A stretch of 64,000 nt of DNA from Domibacillus robiginosus (GCF_000966195.1 NZ_LAHL01000033.1:1-64000); one strand, 5' to 3'; shown: positions 55,066 through 62,731, numbered from the stretch's first letter. The notes: generated by a model from the letters alone, not told the origin. Translations and numbers: made by a program.

Positions 55066-55308
55066 TTATTGAATTTCCCGCCATTTTTTCATTTCCAGAC
55101 GTTCTGCCATCAGATCCTGGCCATGCTCCAGAATGTACTTGTTTTTCACATCTTTTTCCTTAAATCTAATGTACTGTGCTTTGCCGAGATCACCATTTGA
55201 ATTAACCGCCGTTTTGGCAGATCTCGCTTCTTATGGCTTCTGAGATAAAGGAAAAGCTTCAGTCCACACAATAGCCAGGTACTTCCTCAGGCGTCCACTG
55301 CTGGCTAA
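55066..55308 (-). pseudogene. Coding-like relic in frame behind the IDEAL gene
   Basis: Directly after the TAA at 55309 the same frame continues LASSGRLRKYLAIVWTEAF, meets TAA near 55216, and goes on EARSAKTAVNSNGDLGKAQY with EHGQDLMAERLEMKKWREIQ to TAA at 55066. The last 50 codons look like a true C-terminus. It is either the tail of a longer IDEAL-family gene or of another gene fused by deletion. Family not identified. Confidence 0.4.
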
Positions 55309-55632
55309 TTACTGCTCCACGGTATGCCGTTTTCCCTCTGTCAGTTCTTTAAACCATTCTCTGTCACCTGTTTTTAAAGCCAGGTCAATTAATGTTGATT
55401 TATCTTGATGCTTGTCCCAAAAATCGCCGATCGGCTCCAGCTGTTCTTCTGTGAAAATGCCCGGCGATGGTTTTTTTAAAAGGTATTGATTGTTCTTAAT
55501 CCAAACCACTTTTGTTAACTCAAATCGCTCACTGTGCCAGCTGTAATGAATAATGTTGCTCACATATCCAACCACTGTCATACTACCAATCTTGACTATT
55601 TTCCAATCTCCAATGTTTACCAAAGCTTTCAC
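55309..55632 (-). CDS. IDEAL-domain small protein
   Basis: 107 residues. The N-terminal about 65 residues form a beta-rich module (VNIGDWKIVKIGSMTVVGYV, FELTKVVWIKNNQYLLKKPS), followed by an IDEAL motif, DKSTLIDLALKTGDREWFKE (about 80-98). Homologous along its length to the protein at 62435-62731. IDEAL motifs are short helical segments of unknown role in Bacillus proteins. The gene may be truncated at its 3' end (see the relic behind it). Confidence 0.75.
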   Translation of the reverse strand: MKALVNIGDWKIVKIGSMTVVGYVSNIIHYSWHSERFELTKVVWIKNNQYLLKKPSPGIFTEEQLEPIGDFWDKHQDKSTLIDLALKTGDREWFKELTEGKRHTVEQ

Positions 55633-56044
55633 CCCCGGTTTTCTTATTTTCTTTATTTCTCTTTTTTTCTGAATTTATTCATTTCGAGAAATAAATATTT
55701 GGCTATATTCTTAACTGGGGTATCATCATATTTGCTGTTAGAAATATCTAATCTAAGAGATACTGACCTTTTTCTACTCTTCAATTCTCAAAAAAGCTTT
55801 TACCCCTTTTGTTTGATTTTTGGGACGTACTGTTGAGCAAACTATCTAAACTTGTGTTATCGTGAGAATTCAATTCAATAGATGGGATTCTTTTAAACTT
55901 TTTTAGCCACTTTCTTTTTTTAGAAATCGAATTAACTTCTTTCTGATAAATAATGTTTCATCAATCAAGTACAAATTGATGTGAAATGAAATTTTTTTCG
56001 ACATTTATCGACAAACGCTATAGTCATATCGATTAATAATATGA
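55633..56044. other. Intergenic with two tandem 0A-like boxes
   Basis: Upstream of the IDEAL gene. On the minus strand TTTGTCGAT (56007-56015) and TGTCGAA (55997-56003) match the Spo0A site TTTGTCRAA at 8 of 9 and 7 of 7 positions; they are 10 bp apart centre to centre, the spacing of a Spo0A dimer. No other gene is seen. Confidence 0.45.
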
Positions 56045-56122
56045 TACAATCTACCTAGACATACATCACTTAACGTTCGCTCCGATTTTTATCAGCGGGC
56101 GTTATTTTTTTGCTCTTTTTAT
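56045..56122 (+). ncRNA. Candidate short transcript with terminator
   Basis: TACAAT (56045-56050) is a good -10, without a clear -35. AACGTTCGCT pairs with AGCGGGCGTT through two G-U pairs (56083-56114) and seven T's follow. The 60-70-base product resembles the one at 19563-19652 in layout (AGCG/GCGG stem, T-run) and may be the same kind of element. Confidence 0.3.
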
Positions 56123-56227
56123 ATCAATCTCATACAGGTCATGACATTTGGGCTCTTTCATATATATTGATTCTTATGACTATTAAAATCATTGTTTGTG
56201 CCGTGTCAAAAATTCACTATATAACGC

Positions 56228-56260
56228 TTTACAGACTTTCCAAGCGGGAAAGTCTGTAAA
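56228..56260. repeat. Perfect 14-bp inverted repeat
   Basis: TTTACAGACTTTCC (56228-56241) and GGAAAGTCTGTAAA (56247-56260) around AAGCG. No T-run follows on either strand. It falls over the 3' end of a coding-like relic and 800 bp from the serine recombinase gene. Confidence 0.8.
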
Positions 56261-56413
56261 AAAGGTTCAAAGGACAATCGCTTTGCCTCTTAGTACAGGT
56301 GTTGTAAAGCCGCTGCTCATTTTGAGGAGAAACTCCGATATCAAATGGGCGCTGATTGACCGTCACTTCCTCCTTTTCGATCAATCTTTCAATGATTACT
56401 TCCGGTGTTTATT
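56229..56413 (-). pseudogene. C-terminal coding fragment, family unknown
   Basis: Minus frame TPEVIIERLIEKEEVTVNQR, then PFDIGVSPQNEQRLYNTC, to a TAA at 56229. Good codon use but no start codon; frames break further upstream. Confidence 0.35.
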
Positions 56414-56505
56414 GATTTCTTTATCTTTCATGAAATCAATTCTATCTTTTGTATTTCGTTGTAGCTTTTTTAATACTTGATTGCCCTTTAATGTATAAAG
56501 AAAGG

Positions 56506-56856
56506 TTAAGCAGACTCGTTTTTGCGTTTACGCGGTGCAAGCTCGTAGCTAGTGATCATGATTTTTGTACCCGTGTATCGTGACAAAATTTCTTCAATCA
56601 CTGTCTTGACGCGCTCTGCTTTTTCCGGCGTGAAGTCAATCGGCTCAAGGTTAGGCTTTTTCATTACACGACCGCCTTTCATAGTTGAAATGCTTATTAC
56701 TATGCCTCTCATCGTACAGGTATGGCTGGACAACCCTTTTTGAACGGGTTTCATTTTTTCATCTCCCGGCTGACTTCCTATATCTTTAACGTTGAATATT
56801 CTTTTGCCGAAGAACAGCTTGCTCAGTGGAAGGTTCAAATGATGGACGTTATGCAT
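56506..56856 (-). CDS. Hypothetical protein, start uncertain
   Basis: 116 codons from ATG 56856, which has GAAGGGAG six bases upstream, in a hairpin leader (CCCTTCTC/GAGAGGGG, 56866-56892). An internal ATG at 56664 with AAAGGCGG would give a compact 52-residue basic-helical protein, KKPNLEPIDFTPEKAERVKT and IEEILSRYTGTKIMITSYEL, whose pattern is more protein-like. The N-terminal 64 codons may be a separate short frame read through. Lies 190 bp before the serine recombinase on the other strand. Family unknown. Confidence 0.5.
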   Translation of the reverse strand: MHNVHHLNLPLSKLFFGKRIFNVKDIGSQPGDEKMKPVQKGLSSHTCTMRGIVISISTMKGGRVMKKPNLEPIDFTPEKAERVKTVIEEILSRYTGTKIMITSYELAPRKRKNESA

Positions 56857-57051
56857 GAAAATCTCCCTTCTCGTTTATGAGAGGGGATTTTATTTGGCAC
56901 TCAAAAGAACATGAATTCCGAATAGGCGTTTCGTATTTTGTAAGCTTGATGATCCACAGGAGATTCTGGACGTACCTGCAAAGAAGTTGTATATCACGAG
57001 CCATTGAATACTACTATGAGGTAAGGACTCCTTGATAATGAGGTGAAGCGA

Positions 57052-58521
57052 ATGAAAGTTGCTCTTTATATACGCGTCTCTACAGAAGAACAGGCTCAAC
57101 ACGGGTACTCACTTGCTGCCCAGGAGGAAAGGCTGCGTGCCTATGCCCTTTCACAGGACTGGGACATTGCAAAGGTCTATCGGGATGAAGGACGGTCAGC
57201 GAAGGACTTAAAGCGCGACCAGCTACAGCGGATGCTGGCAGATTTGAAAATCGGTTTATTTGATGTGGTCCTCGTTTACCGTCTTGATCGCCTGACTCGG
57301 TCGGTGCTTGATCTATACGAGCTCCTTAAAATTTTTGATCGGCATGACGTTAAGTTCAAGTCAGCAACAGAGGTGTATGACACGACAACAGCTATTGGCC
57401 GCTTATTCATTACCCTTGTCGCTGCACTGGCACAATGGGAGCGGGAAAACCTTGCCGAGCGGGTTAAATTCGGCATGTTGAAGAAAGCGAGCCTCGGTGA
57501 ATGGATGGGTGGTATCATTCCTTACGGGTATACATTTGACGGCACTGCTTTTCGCATTGTTGAGCAAGAAGCAGAGCTTGTAAAAAAGATTTTTAAAATG
57601 GGGAAAACAAAAGGCATGGAGGCTATTTCTAAAGAACTCAATGCAGAAGGTCACCGCACAAAAAGAGGGTTTAAATGGAGTGGATTCTCAGTTCACTACA
57701 TGCTTAGAAATCCTGTTTACATAGGGAATTTCCGCTACAATGACGGCAGCGGGAAAACGTATCAGCCCCTGGAGGATCAGCGCACATTCGAAAGTGAGCT
57801 GATCGATCCGATTATTACAGAAAAAGAATTCTGGGAGTTACAGAGGATTCTTGACAGCAGAAAATGTAATAAAGGAAAGTCATTAACCGGCAAGTACTAT
57901 TTCACGTCTGTCCTGCGCTGCGGCAAGTGTGGAGCTTATATGACCGGCACTGCTTATAAATATAAGGAAAAAAACGGTGTGGAAACGAAAAAGAAGTATT
58001 ACCGTTGTTCAAACAAAATAAAAGCCAAAAATTGCACTATGCCGCAAATACAAGAAAGCAGGCTTGCCGATGAGCTAATGCGTGTTTTTGATGATTTAAC
58101 ACAAAACTGGTTTTCCAAGACCCAAACGAAGCAAATTGTCCATTTAGGTGATGATATAAAGGTCACTGCTAATGAACTGGATAACGTAAGAAAATCCATT
58201 GAAAAATATAAGCTGATGTTCATCAATGACCTGATCGACATTGAAGAATTAAATAATCAGCTGTCTATTTTGAAAATCCAAGAAAAAAACTTAAGCAGTG
58301 AATTGAATAAGAAATCGGATCTAGAAGAAGCCATCAGGCTCTCCCCTGAAGAATTGAAAAATCTCATTTATCATTTTAAAGCCGTCTGGGATATTGCAGA
58401 GGATGAAGAACGTAAAAAGTTAATTATCTCCATCTTTTCAGAAATCGTGATTGACGCCAGCGAAGAATCTTCTTACGGACCGGGCACATCCAAGCATTTT
58501 TGGATCGTTAGTGCGAAATAG
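57052..58521 (+). CDS. Large serine recombinase
   Basis: 489 residues. Resolvase catalytic domain with nucleophile Ser10 in YIRVSTEEQAQHGYSL, then YRLDRLTRSVLDLYEL; recombinase domain (IPYGYTFDG and GFKWSGFSVHYMLRNPVYIG, about 155-235); zinc-ribbon CGKCGAYMTG with YRCSNKIKAKNC (about 300-340); coiled coil (about 380-440). ATG at 57052, GAGG 8 bases upstream. Enzymes of this size integrate phages or elements, or excise sporulation-interrupting DNA, but no structural phage genes or matching att pair were found beside it. The end overlaps the convergent gene by 14 bases. Confidence 0.92.
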   Translation: MKVALYIRVSTEEQAQHGYSLAAQEERLRAYALSQDWDIAKVYRDEGRSAKDLKRDQLQRMLADLKIGLFDVVLVYRLDRLTRSVLDLYELLKIFDRHDVKFKSATEVYDTTTAIGRLFITLVAALAQWERENLAERVKFGMLKKASLGEWMGGIIPYGYTFDGTAFRIVEQEAELVKKIFKMGKTKGMEAISKELNAEGHRTKRGFKWSGFSVHYMLRNPVYIGNFRYNDGSGKTYQPLEDQRTFESELIDPIITEKEFWELQRILDSRKCNKGKSLTGKYYFTSVLRCGKCGAYMTGTAYKYKEKNGVETKKKYYRCSNKIKAKNCTMPQIQESRLADELMRVFDDLTQNWFSKTQTKQIVHLGDDIKVTANELDNVRKSIEKYKLMFINDLIDIEELNNQLSILKIQEKNLSSELNKKSDLEEAIRLSPEELKNLIYHFKAVWDIAEDEERKKLIISIFSEIVIDASEESSYGPGTSKHFWIVSAK

Positions 58522-58792
58522 TAGCTGCAGCAAGGCTATATCTGCTTTTACTTATGATAGGGAGGTCAATCATTGCGTCCCAATCTTCTTTTGCAAGCGT
58601 TAAGCCGACAGCCATAATTTTTTTACTTTCCACTACTTCAAGAACTGGTTTCATAGGTGTAATTCGTTTATCCATATACGTCGATACCTGCACAATATAC
58701 ACTTCATTTCGAAGTCTGGAAAAATCACGGATGAATCCGATAATTCTTTCTTGCCCATTTGCAATAATGACCCAATCACCCGGTTTGAGCAT
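58508..58792 (-). CDS. Small protein with SH3-like N-terminus, IDEAL-related
   Basis: 94 residues. N-terminus MLKPGDWVIIANGQERIIGF matches the beta-module that opens IDEAL proteins, and DAMIDLPIISKSRYSLAAA (about 72-90) resembles the motif, though it is degenerate (IDLPI for IDLAL). AAGGAGGGGG precedes the ATG. Its 3' end runs 14 bases into the convergent recombinase gene. Confidence 0.6.
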   Translation of the reverse strand: MLKPGDWVIIANGQERIIGFIRDFSRLRNEVYIVQVSTYMDKRITPMKPVLEVVESKKIMAVGLTLAKEDWDAMIDLPIISKSRYSLAAATISH

Positions 58793-58890
58793 ATGTCCCC
58801 CTCCTTGCCGCCACTGCTATTTATATTAGATGCATCCACGCGCTTGAATGCGCTCTTTTTTATCATTTAAATTCATTGCACATATGGCAT

Positions 58891-58946
58891 AAAAAAGAAG
58901 CTGTTTGAAGAGGGATTACCTTCTTCAAATAGCTTCCTGTTTTTTA
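58891..58946 (-). terminator. Terminator of the 81-residue gene
   Basis: AAGCT-A-TTTGAAGA and TCTTCAAA-C-AGCTT pair around a 10-base loop, U-run on the minus strand. Confidence 0.75.
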
Positions 58947-58949
58947 CTC

Positions 58950-59195
58950 TTATTGTCCTGTATTTTTTTCCAGGAACTCGTAGCCTGATACTGTAACCGA
59001 ATATTCATCTTCAATCGTATAGCCGATAATTTCTCCTTCATCCGACCGGCTGACTGTAATACCTGTTACCAGGTTGTTTGAGTCAAGAAAATGAAGCGCT
59101 TCTCCAAATGATTCAAGGCTTGTATCCCCCTGACTTGGCTTGCTGCCGTTTTTCATGTCAATTAATAATTCCAGTGCACGTTTTTCAATTTGCAT
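58950..59195 (-). CDS. Small winged-helix-like protein
   Basis: 81 residues, MQIEKRALELLIDMKNGSKP, SLESFGEALHFLDSNNLVTG, SVTVSGYEFLEK, the pattern of YjcQ-like winged-helix proteins (helix, helix, 'l...g...Ls..G..fLe'). GGAAGTG precedes the ATG. Function unknown. Monocistronic with terminator. Confidence 0.6.
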   Translation of the reverse strand: MQIEKRALELLIDMKNGSKPSQGDTSLESFGEALHFLDSNNLVTGITVSRSDEGEIIGYTIEDEYSVTVSGYEFLEKNTGQ

Positions 59196-59365
59196 GGCTG
59201 GTCACTTCCTTTTTTCTTTTTCTGTATCATTCTTTTCCCTTTTTTGTGCTTTTATAAGCTTTTTTTATTTATTTGAATTTAGCATATAATGTATTAATTA
59301 AGAATGATTTTTTTAAAATGATTTATACTAATAGCCATTAGCTTATTTGAAAAGGAGCGACTTTT

Positions 59366-59470
59366 ATGGATTCAGTGAGCCAGCGTGATTTTTTCTACTT
59401 AGGCCTGTATGGCGTGATTGTATTAACAATCGCTTTTTCCCTTTCTTTCGACAACTCCGGTGCTATTTGA
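59366..59470 (+). CDS. 34-residue membrane peptide
   Basis: ATG with AAAGGAGCG 8 bases upstream. MDSVSQRDFFYLGLYG then VIVLTIAFSLSFDNSG: a polar N-terminus and a single hydrophobic helix. It overlaps the 3' end of the convergent hydrolase gene by 76 bases, so one of the two reading frames may be fortuitous here; the strong start signal favours a real peptide of the sporulation type. Confidence 0.4.
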   Translation: MDSVSQRDFFYLGLYGVIVLTIAFSLSFDNSGAI

Positions 59471-60045
59471 AACATCGGATAAACATTGGGGTCTGCCGCA
59501 ATATGTTCAGGATAAATAAACCCTTCTTTTGTTCGCGGGAATTCAATCCCTATTTGTTTAAAGCACAAATCAACAAATTCCGAACAAATATATTCATCAT
59601 TTTCTTTATGGCGTCCAATGCCCAGCTTGATTCTGGTTAAAATGCGAACCAGTTCGGCTGGGTCATAATTTCGATGAAGAGAGTCAATGGCTTTTCCAAT
59701 CATAAAATGCAGCCATCTTCGGTCAAATGAAGAATCGATTAAGGTTTTATGACGTGCTATATAAAGCGCCCCTTGATATTTCTCTCCCACATTGCGGTTC
59801 TGCCTTACATAGTGAGCCAGTGGAATCAACCGTACGCCTGCGCTCTCTACACTTTCAAATACAAGAATTCGGCCATGCCAGCGGACTAAAAAAGCCACAT
59901 GGCTCATCAGAGAATTTGATGCTTTTTTAATAAATTCAGAGATCAAAGACGTCCCACTGCAAAACAACAGGTCGCCAGTCTGGATTTTTTGTACGGCCTC
60001 TGAATAGGGAATTTGAATGATGTCTTTAAACTTTTTAGAGCTCAC
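59395..60045 (-). CDS. YiiX-like permuted papain-fold hydrolase
   Basis: 216 residues. Catalytic set of the YiiX/YaeF family: KIQTGDLLFCSGTSLISEFI (Cys), SLMSHVAFLVRWHGRILVFE (catalytic His in SHVAF), and DEYICSEFVDLCFKQIGIEF with the second conserved Cys. These are thiol amidohydrolases for amide or ester bonds, linked to lipids or wall peptides. GTG at 60045 is chosen for the strong AGAGGAGGGG upstream; the frame is open to 60165 but without a site. Divergent from the YjcZ-type peptide. Confidence 0.8.
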   Translation of the reverse strand: MSSKKFKDIIQIPYSEAVQKIQTGDLLFCSGTSLISEFIKKASNSLMSHVAFLVRWHGRILVFESVESAGVRLIPLAHYVRQNRNVGEKYQGALYIARHKTLIDSSFDRRWLHFMIGKAIDSLHRNYDPAELVRILTRIKLGIGRHKENDEYICSEFVDLCFKQIGIEFPRTKEGFIYPEHIAADPNVYPMFQIAPELSKEREKAIVNTITPYRPK

Positions 60046-60190
60046 TTTTTCCCCTCCTCTAAAAATCACCCCATCCTTTATACGGTATGCTTGATTATTG
60101 AAGTTGTCCGTGCAAAATCCCGGCCTGGTTGCCGATTTGTCCAGGAATATTTTTTTCTTCCGCATACACTACTGTGTGGAGGTGGAAAAA

Positions 60191-60298
60191 ATGGGTGCTA
60201 AACAGGAAGGAAACAGCTGGGGCTATGGATCCGGGTTCGCGCTTGTTGTCGTTTTGTTTATTCTCCTGATTATTATCGGTACAGCGTTCGTTTACTGA
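60191..60298 (+). CDS. YjcZ-family sporulation peptide
   Basis: 35 residues, AKQEGNSWGYGSGFALVVV then LFILLIIIGTAFVY, matching the YjcZ/SscA pattern of G/Y-rich head and C-terminal hydrophobic helix. GGAGGTGGAAAAA precedes the ATG. Family members such as SscA aid spore coat assembly and germination. Confidence 0.85.
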   Translation: MGAKQEGNSWGYGSGFALVVVLFILLIIIGTAFVY

Positions 60299-60307
60299 AT
60301 GTACATG

Positions 60308-60339
60308 AAAAAAGCCAGAGCGGCGGCTCTGGCTTTTTT
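60308..60339. terminator. Bidirectional terminator
   Basis: AAAAAGCCAGAGC-GGCG-GCTCTGGCTTTTTT between the peptide gene and cotJC. Confidence 0.95.
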
Positions 60340-60343
60340 CATG

Positions 60344-60913
60344 TTAAAATATTTTTTTCTGACCGCGGTCATCTTTAACGATTTCAACCGCTTCCCGGAA
60401 CCGCTGGGAATGTATAATCTCCCTTTCTCGTAGAAACCGAAGTGAATCGTTTAAGTCCGGATCATCTGACATATCAATAATCCATTGATAGGTTGCTCTA
60501 GCTTTTTCTTCGGCAGCAATGTCTTCATACAAGTCTGCAATAGGATCTCCTTTTGCTTGAATGTATGCTGCGGTAAATGGCACGCCGGCCGCATTGTTGT
60601 AAAAAAGAGCGCTGTCATGACTGACATAATGCTCAGCAAGCCCTGCCTCCCGAAGCTGCTGGGGCGTTGCATCCTTTGTTAGCTTGTAAATCATCGTTGC
60701 AATCATTTCCAGGTGAGAAAACTCTTCTGTTGCAATATCGTTCAGCAGCCCAATCACCTTGTCTGGAATGGTATAGCGCTGATTCATATAACGAAGAGCG
60801 GCAGCAAGCTCCCCATCTGCTCCTCCGTATTGCTCCATTAAATATTTGGCAAGCGTCGGGTTGCATGTACTTACTTTTACAGGATATTGAAGCTTTTTCT
60901 CATAGACCCACAT
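60344..60913 (-). CDS. cotJC: Spore coat protein CotJC (manganese-catalase fold)
   Basis: 189 residues, ferritin-like Mn catalase family. Metal-binding motifs ATEEFSHLEMIATMIY (about 62-77) and AAEEKARATYQWIID (about 134-148), plus a C-terminal REREIIHSQRF. AAAGGTGG precedes the ATG. Third gene of cotJABC; the product sits in the inner coat and may act in oxidant defence of the spore. Confidence 0.95.
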   Translation of the reverse strand: MWVYEKKLQYPVKVSTCNPTLAKYLMEQYGGADGELAAALRYMNQRYTIPDKVIGLLNDIATEEFSHLEMIATMIYKLTKDATPQQLREAGLAEHYVSHDSALFYNNAAGVPFTAAYIQAKGDPIADLYEDIAAEEKARATYQWIIDMSDDPDLNDSLRFLREREIIHSQRFREAVEIVKDDRGQKKIF

Positions 60914-60935
60914 TTGGTATCCACCTTTTCACTTT

Positions 60936-61199
60936 TTAGACCTGCCACGGCCAGGGTGTGCTGTTCCACGTCCATACAGATGAAGAAGGATTTGGGCTGC
61001 CCTGCTGAAGCGGACCAAACTGCGCTTCAAAAGCCCGCTTCAGCTGCTTGCTGTACTGAGCAAACTGATTGTATTGAGAAAGGGCCTGCTGGTCCGTCGG
61101 ATGAGTATCCAGGTAAAGAATCAATTCGTGCACAACAAAGTCGGCAGCTTGAATTTCCTCCAGCTGCTTGTAATATTCCTTCGGCAGCGGATTAGCCAC
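60936..61199 (-). CDS. cotJB: Spore coat protein CotJB
   Basis: 87 residues. Typical opening (PLPKEYYKQLEEIQAADFVV, HELILYLDTHPTD) and a Trp-rich end (SSVWTWNSTPWPWQV). GTG at 61199 follows GGAGGAAAGGG; the gene overlaps the cotJA stop by 8 bases and is followed by cotJC after 22 bases. Confidence 0.93.
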   Translation of the reverse strand: MANPLPKEYYKQLEEIQAADFVVHELILYLDTHPTDQQALSQYNQFAQYSKQLKRAFEAQFGPLQQGSPNPSSSVWTWNSTPWPWQV

Positions 61200-61437
61200 G
61201 GCCCTTTCCTCCTTTTCGATACGGGTTATCATAATAATCGTAAAACACTTTCCAAAGGGTCCCTTTTTTCAGCGCCTCTTGTGGAGAGAACTGGGGAAGG
61301 CCCGGCGGCTGAAAGCCTAAATACAGATTAGGAGGTGTACTGTAATACTTGTATCCGATCGGCGGGCACGGATCAAACAGCCCGCGGCGCGGCACATAGG
61401 ACTTTAAAGATGAAAAAGATCGCTTCTCGCTGCTCAT
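61192..61437 (-). CDS. cotJA: Spore coat-associated protein CotJA
   Basis: 81 residues, Pro/Tyr-rich with YVPRRGLFDPCPPIGYKYYS, TPPNLYLGFQPPGLPQFSP, and GTLWKVFYDYYDNPY, the CotJA pattern. ATG at 61437 with GGAGG upstream. First gene of the SigE-controlled cotJABC operon; the promoter is not clearly visible. Confidence 0.93.
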   Translation of the reverse strand: MSSEKRSFSSLKSYVPRRGLFDPCPPIGYKYYSTPPNLYLGFQPPGLPQFSPQEALKKGTLWKVFYDYYDNPYRKGGKGRG

Positions 61438-61581
61438 GCTTTGTCCTCCCACCCCTTATTCGTTCCTTCTCATGTCTATGTATAAGCCTGCTGATTATAA
61501 CCAAATGCGCACAGCTTTCAAGAAAAGGTTTTTTCTCGTCCCTTTTGTGGGTAAACCATTTAAAAAAAGGAGCGATATCAC

Positions 61582-61812
61582 ATGCAGGTTGATTACCAGC
61601 GTCTTTATGAAGATTATTTGATTTCAAAAGAAGAAAGAACAAGGCAGCTTGAGCTTGATGAGTTTGAAAGTGAAAAAGCGCATATGGCCAACTGGCTGCA
61701 AAAGGTGCGGGGCCTGACAGAGGAGCAAGCGCAAGCTGTGATTGAGCATTCTCCTGTAAGCAGCCAAATTGAGCAGGCCCATCAAAGAAAAGATGATGCT
61801 TCAGATGAATAA
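61582..61812 (+). CDS. Small acidic helical protein
   Basis: 76 residues, MQVDYQRLYEDYLISKEERT then ELDEFESEKAHMANWLQKVR and a Gln/Glu-rich tail. AAAGGAG is 9 bases before the ATG. Divergent from cotJABC; coiled-coil-like composition. No family recognised. Confidence 0.65.
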   Translation: MQVDYQRLYEDYLISKEERTRQLELDEFESEKAHMANWLQKVRGLTEEQAQAVIEHSPVSSQIEQAHQRKDDASDE

Positions 61813-61822
61813 AATGCATGTA

Positions 61823-61860
61823 GAAAGCGCCTCTTTCATAAGGAGGCGCTTTGCTTGTTT
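61823..61860 (+). terminator. Terminator
   Basis: AAAGCGCCTC-TTTCATAAG-GAGGCGCTTT then GCTTGTTTTA, 13 bases after the small acidic gene. Confidence 0.8.
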
Positions 61861-62043
61861 TATGTACTACATATTTGTATGGTAGCCATACGTTGAGCAT
61901 GATAGTTTACCTATAAAATTATGCAAATTTATTTACCTCGCCACTGTTTTTATATTTCCATGTTTCTGATTATAAACAAATCTCTTTTTCGCTGATTGTG
62001 TACATCGTGTTTATTCCGTCCTTCTTTTTTATTACCGCTATAC

Positions 62044-62088
62044 AAAAAACATCCAAACATCGCATATATGCGGTGTTTGGATGTTTTA
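62044..62088 (-). terminator. Terminator of the WYL-like gene
   Basis: A nearly perfect palindrome, AACATCCAAACA..CGCATATATGCG..TGTTTGGATGTT, followed by UUUUUU on the minus strand. Confidence 0.88.
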
Positions 62089-62096
62089 AGAGCAGT

Positions 62097-62333
62097 TTAC
62101 AAAGCAGTTGAAAACGGGCTGTGCTTCCCTTTTCGAAATGGCTTGGAGGCTGCTAATATATTATCACGCTTAAACGTGCGTAATGTTCCTCGTTTAAAGC
62201 AGTACGCCCTAATATAATCAGGATGAATTTTTCTTACAATAATACTGCGGTCGGTAATGACACGATCATCTGTCATATACATAATAACAATTGGCTTTTT
62301 TTCTTCAAGGGACATTCGAAACAATCCATCCAT
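62097..62333 (-). CDS. WYL-like small protein under SOS control
   Basis: 78 residues. LEEKKPIVIMYMTDDRVITD, then DYIRAYCFKRGTLRTFKRDN, ILAASKP resembles the last two strands and the 'Y...RG..RtFr.d.I' block of WYL domains and the YolD-type proteins. GGGAGG precedes the ATG. The promoter contains a LexA-type box in its spacer. In B. subtilis YolD-type genes accompany SOS-induced Y polymerases; here no polymerase adjoins. Confidence 0.7.
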   Translation of the reverse strand: MDGLFRMSLEEKKPIVIMYMTDDRVITDRSIIVRKIHPDYIRAYCFKRGTLRTFKRDNILAASKPFRKGKHSPFSTAL

Positions 62334-62357
62334 TTTTTTAACCTCCCTTTCTTCTCT

Positions 62358-62408
62358 ATTATACCGAACAAACGTTCAAAAATCAACCAAAAAACGAACA
62401 TTTGTCCG
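62358..62408 (-). promoter_or_regulatory. SOS promoter with two LexA-type boxes
   Basis: Minus strand -35 TTGATT (62381-62386), 17-bp spacer, -10 TATAAT (62358-62363). CGAACAAACGTTCA (62365-62378) fills the spacer and matches the LexA consensus at 13 of 14; a weaker CGAACATTTGTCCG lies upstream (62395-62408). Confidence 0.85.
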
Positions 62409-62434
62409 GTAAATAGCGGGAGGCTCCTAGTATG

Positions 62435-62731
62435 TTAAAAGGTGTTCGTGGTTAGTTCATCGAACCAATTTTTGTCTTTTGTTAAAAGAGCTAAATCAAT
62501 AAGTGCGCTTTTATCCTGGTAAAAATCCAGCAGCTGTGCAGCGGAGTGAAAACGATTTGATTCATAAATACCCTGTGTTGGCCGGCGCCATTGAATTGTA
62601 TTGTTTGTCAACCATCCTACTTTGGTAAATTCAATACATTCTCCATGCCAGCTTTGATTTTTCACATTGCTTACATAGCCAATGGCTGTTGAACCGCCTA
62701 TTTCAATCATTTTCCACTCCCCTACATTCAT
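62435..62731 (-). CDS. IDEAL-domain small protein
   Basis: 98 residues: beta module (VGEWKMIEIGGSTAIGYVSN, IEFTKVGWLTNNTIQWRRPT) and a canonical IDEAL motif DKSALIDLALLTKDKNWFDE (about 75-93). AAAGGAGGCG precedes the ATG. Paralogue of 55309-55632 and, more loosely, 58508-58792. Confidence 0.85.
   Translation of the reverse strand: MNVGEWKMIEIGGSTAIGYVSNVKNQSWHGECIEFTKVGWLTNNTIQWRRPTQGIYESNRFHSAAQLLDFYQDKSALIDLALLTKDKNWFDELTTNTF

Noticed and set aside
56506-58521. Prophage or ICE
   Set aside because: Only one recombinase; no capsid, terminase, lysis, relaxase or coupling genes in the flanks.
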